Shown: piece by piece, positions 61,123 through 64,000 of the stretch
Position numbering within the stretch: the first letter of the stretch is position 1
Layout: every line of letters begins with the position of its first letter
Assembly: GCF_029319185.1 (NCBI RefSeq)
Contig: NZ_CP119754.1
Coordinates: 186,001 to 250,000 of the forward strand
Reading direction: 5' to 3'
DNA: 64,000 nt
Source of the DNA: Superficieibacter sp. HKU1
GTDB lineage: Bacteria > Pseudomonadota > Gammaproteobacteria > Enterobacterales > Enterobacteriaceae
The notes under the pieces: model-generated
Database searches by the model: none
Seen by the model: only the letters and a program-made list of their open reading frames with translations
Told to the model about the DNA's origin: nothing
Made by a program: the position numbers and the translations under genes

Positions 61123-61545
61123 ATGGATGAATTTATATTAAAACTCATTGCCTTCTACCAGCGTGTCATCTCTCCCCGTAAAGGCTATCGCTGCGCTTAT
61201 GGCGTTCTGCATCACACCCACGGCTGTTCCGGCGCGGTAAAACACATTATTCAGCAGAAGGGTATTATTGCGGGCTGGCACGATATTCGTCAGCGCTTTA
61301 CTGATTGTCATGAGGCGGCGCAAACGCTACGTGCGAGGCGTTTATCTGAAGACGAAGATGAAAGCGAGCGTAAGAATAAACGTCGCGAACGGGCTGAATG
61401 GTGCTGCGATATCGGGACAACGCCCGCGGATTGCGTGCCGTCAGAGTGCCCGGATGTTTCCTGCCCGGAAATCCCGTTTCCCGATGTCAGCTGTCCCTGC
61501 GATTGCTCATGGTCTGGCGTTTTGCTCAGGCGGAAAAAAAGATAA
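61123..61545 (+). CDS. YidD-like protein with a cysteine-rich C-terminal tail
   Basis: The protein has 140 residues. Residues 1-70 resemble the YidD (membrane insertion efficiency, DUF37) family: FYQRVISPRKGYRCAYG, then HGCSGAVKHIIQQKGIIAGWHDIRQRFTDCHEA, with family cysteines at 24, 35 and 62. Unlike YidD it has an acidic/basic linker (about 74-92, SEDEDESERKNKRRER) and a tail with eight cysteines between 94 and 128, including PDVSCP twice. It ends in RRKKR. There is no signal peptide. I know no gene between glyS and cspA in K-12. Function unknown; metal binding by the tail is possible. Confidence 0.75.
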   Translation: MDEFILKLIAFYQRVISPRKGYRCAYGVLHHTHGCSGAVKHIIQQKGIIAGWHDIRQRFTDCHEAAQTLRARRLSEDEDESERKNKRRERAEWCCDIGTTPADCVPSECPDVSCPEIPFPDVSCPCDCSWSGVLLRRKKR

Positions 61546-61571
61546 AAAAAATCCCCGCCGGAGCGAGGATT
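61544..61571 (-). terminator. Rho-independent terminator of cspA
   Basis: On the minus strand ATCCTCGC pairs with GCGGGGAT (one G-T pair) across a 4-base loop, followed by seven T. It starts about 22 bases past the cspA stop and abuts the end of the convergent YidD-like gene. Confidence 0.85.
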
Positions 61572-61592
61572 CGAATTCTGAGCTGTTTAAGC

Positions 61593-61805
61593 TTACAGGC
61601 TGGTTACGTTGCCAGCTGCCGGGCCTTTAGCGCCGCTTTCGATGGTGAAGGACACTTTCTGACCTTCGTCCAGAGATTTGTAACCCTGGTTCTGGATAGC
61701 AGAGAAGTGTACGAACACGTCTTTTGAGCCATCGTCAGGAGTGATGAAACCAAAGCCTTTATCAGCGTTGAACCATTTTACGATACCAGTCATTTTACCG
61801 GACAT
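61593..61805 (-). CDS. cspA: Major cold shock protein CspA
   Basis: The protein has 70 residues and appears to differ from K-12 CspA by one residue (NQGYK for NDGYK). It is an OB-fold RNA chaperone, with RNP1 KGFGFITP (about 16-23) and RNP2 VFVHFSAI (about 30-37). It is induced on cold shock through its long leader (61806-61967), and the product prevents RNA secondary structure. AAAGGTAA precedes the ATG. Confidence 0.98.
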   Translation of the reverse strand: MSGKMTGIVKWFNADKGFGFITPDDGSKDVFVHFSAIQNQGYKSLDEGQKVSFTIESGAKGPAAGNVTSL

Positions 61806-61967
61806 AGCAATTACCTTTAAAAAATATGTGAGTGCCTTTCGGCAATATGGCGTGCATTACAGATTTTGAAGCGTTAAAGGAAAAGCTCTCAACGAAGGGT
61901 ATCAAATGGATTACTCTTGAAGGACACTGCTTAACTAAACTGCTTTATGGTCTGTATATCAAACCGT
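61806..61967 (-). promoter_or_regulatory. cspA cold-shock 5' leader with cold box
   Basis: The leader resembles the 159-nt K-12 cspA leader. By comparison the transcript should begin at about 61967 with ACGGTTTGA. The cold box TGATATACAGACC is at 61949-61961 (K-12: TGACGTACAGACC). The sequence before the ATG has the known GCCGAAAGGC hairpin at about 61832-61841. The start site is inferred from K-12. Confidence 0.82.
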
Positions 61968-62047
61968 CGAGTGCATTAACGCATTTACGACGGCCAAAAG
62001 CAAACTTTATTTTTAACTGAATACAATTTCTGAGATGCCGCACCGGA

Positions 62048-62070
62048 AACGGTCCTGTATCAGGACCGTT
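62048..62070 (-). terminator. Hairpin after yiaG
   Basis: AACGGTCCTG and CAGGACCGTT form a perfect 10-bp stem with a 3-base loop. It is 12 bases past the yiaG stop; the T run on the minus strand is short. Confidence 0.65.
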
Positions 62071-62082
62071 AAAACTGAAGGA

Positions 62083-62373
62083 TTATTCCATTAACTCTTT
62101 ACTTAACTTAGGGTTAGCCTGAATCAGGCGCATCAACTTGAGTTCGGTAGCTGATGGTTTAACCCGTTTTGATTCCCATTCCTGCACCGTTGAGACCGTT
62201 ACGCCAATGGCTCTGGCAAAATCATCGAGTTTCAGTCCTGTACCTTTGCGTAATTGTTCTATCTCAGTGGTCGCTTTCGGCTTCTGGGGTAGGGTGATTT
62301 GTTGTTTTACATCTTTAAAAACAATAAGTTCCAGATTGTTCATCAATTCGATCATAGGATCTTTATAGTCCAT
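62083..62373 (-). CDS. yiaG: HTH-type regulator YiaG
   Basis: The protein has 96 residues, as in K-12 YiaG. It is a small XRE/HigA-like DNA-binding protein. The helix-turn-helix is at about 45-75 (LRKGTGLKLDDFARAIGVTVSTVQEWESKRVKPSATELKLM). Its target is unknown. The start MDYKDP has GGGGGT upstream and matches MEYKDP of K-12. It stands upstream of the cspA promoter on the same strand, separated by a hairpin. Confidence 0.94.
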   Translation of the reverse strand: MDYKDPMIELMNNLELIVFKDVKQQITLPQKPKATTEIEQLRKGTGLKLDDFARAIGVTVSTVQEWESKRVKPSATELKLMRLIQANPKLSKELME

Positions 62374-62695
62374 TGAGTACCCCCCGTACACACAGCGTGA
62401 TCGTGAATAATGTCGAGCTTTTTAAGAATAGTCGGTAAATTCACGATAGATACTTACCTGGATGACTATTTGCTGGTTATTTTTCCAGGTCCCATCGGTA
62501 ATCGGTTCACGACGGAGGGCAACCTGCTGATAGATCACTCAATCTGCGGGTATAGACGTATATTGTCATCAGATAGCGATTTTTCAGCTTACGCTGCATG
62601 AAAAGGTATCCTGCAAAGCCGTCCTGGACTATCCTTGTCAGCGTCAGACACGCTGGTGTCGGTGTGCACTTTTTTAGGGTGAAAGGAGTATAAAA
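62374..62695. other. yiaG-yiaF divergent intergenic region
   Basis: This 322-base gap holds the promoters of both genes. A short dyad (CAGCGT-N5-ACGCTG) lies near 62640-62656 in the probable yiaF leader, followed by T-rich sequence and the site AAAGGAG before yiaF. A 63-codon frame at 62410-62601 has no ribosome site or recognisable domain and is not called. Confidence 0.4.
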
Positions 62696-63406
62696 ATGGC
62701 GACAGGAAAGTCCTGCTCTCGCTGGTTCGCGTCTGTGATGGCGTTATTAATGGTAGTTAGCCTGAGTGGGTGTTTTGATAAAGAGGGCGATCAGCGCAAG
62801 GCGTTCATCGATTTCCTGCAAAATACGGTAATGCGAAGCGGTGAACATCTGCCAGCATTGACCTCCGATCAGAAAAAACAGTTTGGTCCTTTGGTGACCG
62901 ACTACGCGATCCTCTATGGCTATTCACAGCAGGTGAACCAGGCGATGGATGAGGGTCTGCGCCCGGTTGTCGATAGCGTAAACGCGATCCGTGTGCCGCA
63001 GGACTATATGACGCAGCGCGAGCCGCTGCGTCAGGCTAATGGTTCGTTGGGCGTGCTGAGTCAGCAACTGCAAAATGCCAAAATGCAGGCGGATGCCGCG
63101 CACTCGGCGCTGAAACAGGCCGACGATCTTAAGCCGGTGTTTGACCAGGCTTATGAGAAAATCGTAACGCGTCCGGCGGATGCGCTGCAGCCGTTAATTC
63201 CCGCTGCGCAGATCTTTACCCAGCAACTGGTGCAGGTGGGTGATTTTGTTGCCCAGCAGGGCACCCAGGTTGGTTTTGCCGCGAATGGTGTTCAGTTCCC
63301 GACCTCGCAGCAGGCCAGCCAGTATAACGCTCTGATTGGGCCGCTGGCGTCTCAGCATCAGGCCTTCACTCAGGCGTGGAACGCCGCGGTGAGCGCCACG
63401 CAGTAA
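62696..63406 (+). CDS. yiaF: DUF3053 lipoprotein YiaF
   Basis: The protein has 236 residues, as in K-12 YiaF. A type II signal peptide ends in the lipobox LSGC (Cys26). The mature part is mostly helical and Gln/Ala-rich: RKAFIDFLQNTVMRSGEHLP, QLQNAKMQADAAHSALKQADDLKPVFDQAYEK. The residue after the lipid cysteine is Phe, which favours outer-membrane sorting. Its function is not established. GAAAGGAG precedes the ATG. Confidence 0.93.
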   Translation: MATGKSCSRWFASVMALLMVVSLSGCFDKEGDQRKAFIDFLQNTVMRSGEHLPALTSDQKKQFGPLVTDYAILYGYSQQVNQAMDEGLRPVVDSVNAIRVPQDYMTQREPLRQANGSLGVLSQQLQNAKMQADAAHSALKQADDLKPVFDQAYEKIVTRPADALQPLIPAAQIFTQQLVQVGDFVAQQGTQVGFAANGVQFPTSQQASQYNALIGPLASQHQAFTQAWNAAVSATQ

Positions 63407-63412
63407 GCTTCA

Positions 63413-63442
63413 AACCTCATCCTGCGCTGGCGGGATGAGGTT
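63413..63442. terminator. Bidirectional hairpin between yiaF and ghrB
   Basis: AACCTCATCC and GGATGAGGTT form a perfect 10-bp stem with a 10-base loop, between the convergent stops of yiaF and ghrB. T-containing sequence (CGCCTTTC) follows on the plus strand. Confidence 0.65.
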
Positions 63443-63460
63443 CGCCTTTCACGCCCGCCT

Positions 63461-64000
63461 TTAGCCGACCACTTTCGGATTCACGCAGTTTTTATCCACT
63501 TTGCCGTTCAGCGCGTCGATCAGGTTATCCACCGCACAGGCCGCCATGTTGTAGCGCGTTTCATGCGTGGCGGAACCGATATGCGGTAGCGCGACCACGT
63601 TTGGCAGCGACAGCAGGGGCGAGTCTTTCGGTAGCGGCTCCTGCTCAAACACGTCCAGGCCTGCGGCATGGATCTGGCCGGTTTTTAGCGCCTCAATCAG
63701 CGCAACCTCGTCAACGACCGGCCCGCGTCCGGCATTGATGAAAACGGCAGAGTTTTTCATCTTCGCAAATTGTTCTGCGCCAATCAGATGGTGAGTTTCC
63801 TCGGTCAGCGGCAGCACCAGGCAGACAAAATCCGCTTCCTCTAACAGAGTATCCAGATCGCAGTAGCGCGCATTGAAGCGTTCTTCTGCTTCAGAATGAT
63901 GACGACGGGCGTTATACAGAATCGGCATGCCGAAGCCAAAGTGCGCCCGCTGCGCCAGCGCCAGACCAATGCGGCCCATCCCGACGATGCCCAGCGTTTT
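63461..64000 (-). CDS. ghrB: Glyoxylate/hydroxypyruvate reductase B, C-terminal part
   Basis: Partial: the frame is open to the right edge, where it reads KTLGIVGMGRIGLALAQRA, the Rossmann glycine motif. About 180 of the usual 324 residues are present. GhrB reduces glyoxylate, hydroxypyruvate and 2-keto-D-gluconate with NADPH. The D-2-hydroxyacid dehydrogenase signatures are seen: CLVLPLTEETHHLIG, MKNSAVFINAGRGPVVDEVALIEAL with the catalytic arginine, the glutamate in GLDVFEQEPLP, and the histidine in ALPHIGSATHETR. Confidence 0.94.
   Translation of the reverse strand, partial: KTLGIVGMGRIGLALAQRAHFGFGMPILYNARRHHSEAEERFNARYCDLDTLLEEADFVCLVLPLTEETHHLIGAEQFAKMKNSAVFINAGRGPVVDEVALIEALKTGQIHAAGLDVFEQEPLPKDSPLLSLPNVVALPHIGSATHETRYNMAACAVDNLIDALNGKVDKNCVNPKVVG

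Noticed and set aside
62410..62601. 63-codon frame between yiaG and yiaF
   Set aside because: No ribosome site, no recognisable domain, and it lies over the expected promoters of both neighbours.
1..64000. CRISPR arrays, prophage, insertion sequences, tRNA or rRNA genes
   Set aside because: No regularly spaced repeats, transposase, integrase or structural RNA gene were seen anywhere; the only repeats are REP-type elements and short hairpins.

Overview
This 64 kb window is a chromosomal segment of an enteric bacterium (Enterobacteriaceae). From kbl-tdh to ghrB the gene order follows the Escherichia coli K-12 region around tdh, mtl, sel, yia, xyl and glyQS, read in reverse, and nearly every protein looks like a close homologue of the K-12 protein as I remember it. 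The GC-rich genes, REP elements of the type GGTGGCGCTGCGCTTACC and the Klebsiella-type yiaX1-yiaX2 genes suggest the Klebsiella/Enterobacter/Kosakonia/Citrobacter range. The genus cannot be fixed from the sequence alone. No rRNA, tRNA, prophage, IS element or CRISPR array was seen.

Layout. 1-1.6 kb: threonine catabolism (end of kbl, tdh). 1.8-3.8 kb: two LPS inner-core genes transcribed divergently, an orphan WaaY-type heptose kinase and waaH; a perfect PmrA/BasR box precedes waaH. 3.8-7.5 kb: yibQ-envC-gpmI (envelope biogenesis and glycolysis). 7.8-11.5 kb: yibN-grxC-secB-gpsA-cysE and trmL. 11.6-15.2 kb: lldPRD for L-lactate, with two LldR operators spaced about 125 bp apart. 15.5-20.1 kb: yibL and mtlA-mtlD-mtlR for mannitol, preceded by a five-member CRP site array. 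20.3-24.2 kb: yibF, then selA-selB for selenocysteine.

24.4-42.6 kb is the most variable part. It holds yiaY, a ROK sugar kinase without the usual ROK zinc motif, aldB, a small membrane protein, and a GH127 beta-L-arabinofuranosidase/GPH transporter/AraC module. This module stands where K-12 has yiaTUVW. Next comes the yiaK-yiaL-yiaX1-yiaX2-lyxK-sgbH-sgbU-sgbE operon with its repressor gene yiaJ. Here the yiaMNO TRAP transporter of K-12 is replaced by an MFS transporter and a DUF4862 protein, the arrangement tied to L-ascorbate use in Klebsiella. ysaA follows.

42.5-57.5 kb: avtA, malS, bax, the xylose regulon (xylR, xylFGH, xylAB), yiaB, yiaA and wecH. 57.6-64 kb: ysaB, glyQS, a YidD-like protein with a cysteine-rich tail, cspA with its long cold-shock leader, yiaG, yiaF and the C-terminal part of ghrB.

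The common theme is peripheral sugar and acid metabolism (lactate, mannitol, lyxose/ascorbate, arabinofuranosides, maltodextrin, xylose) between conserved housekeeping genes. The pentose-phosphate products of the sgb and xyl pathways feed the same central route. The least familiar items are the orphan heptose kinase under a possible shared LPS control region, the GH127/GPH/AraC module, the ROK kinase, the 103-residue membrane protein and the cysteine-rich YidD paralogue. I found no convincing wholly new multi-gene system.
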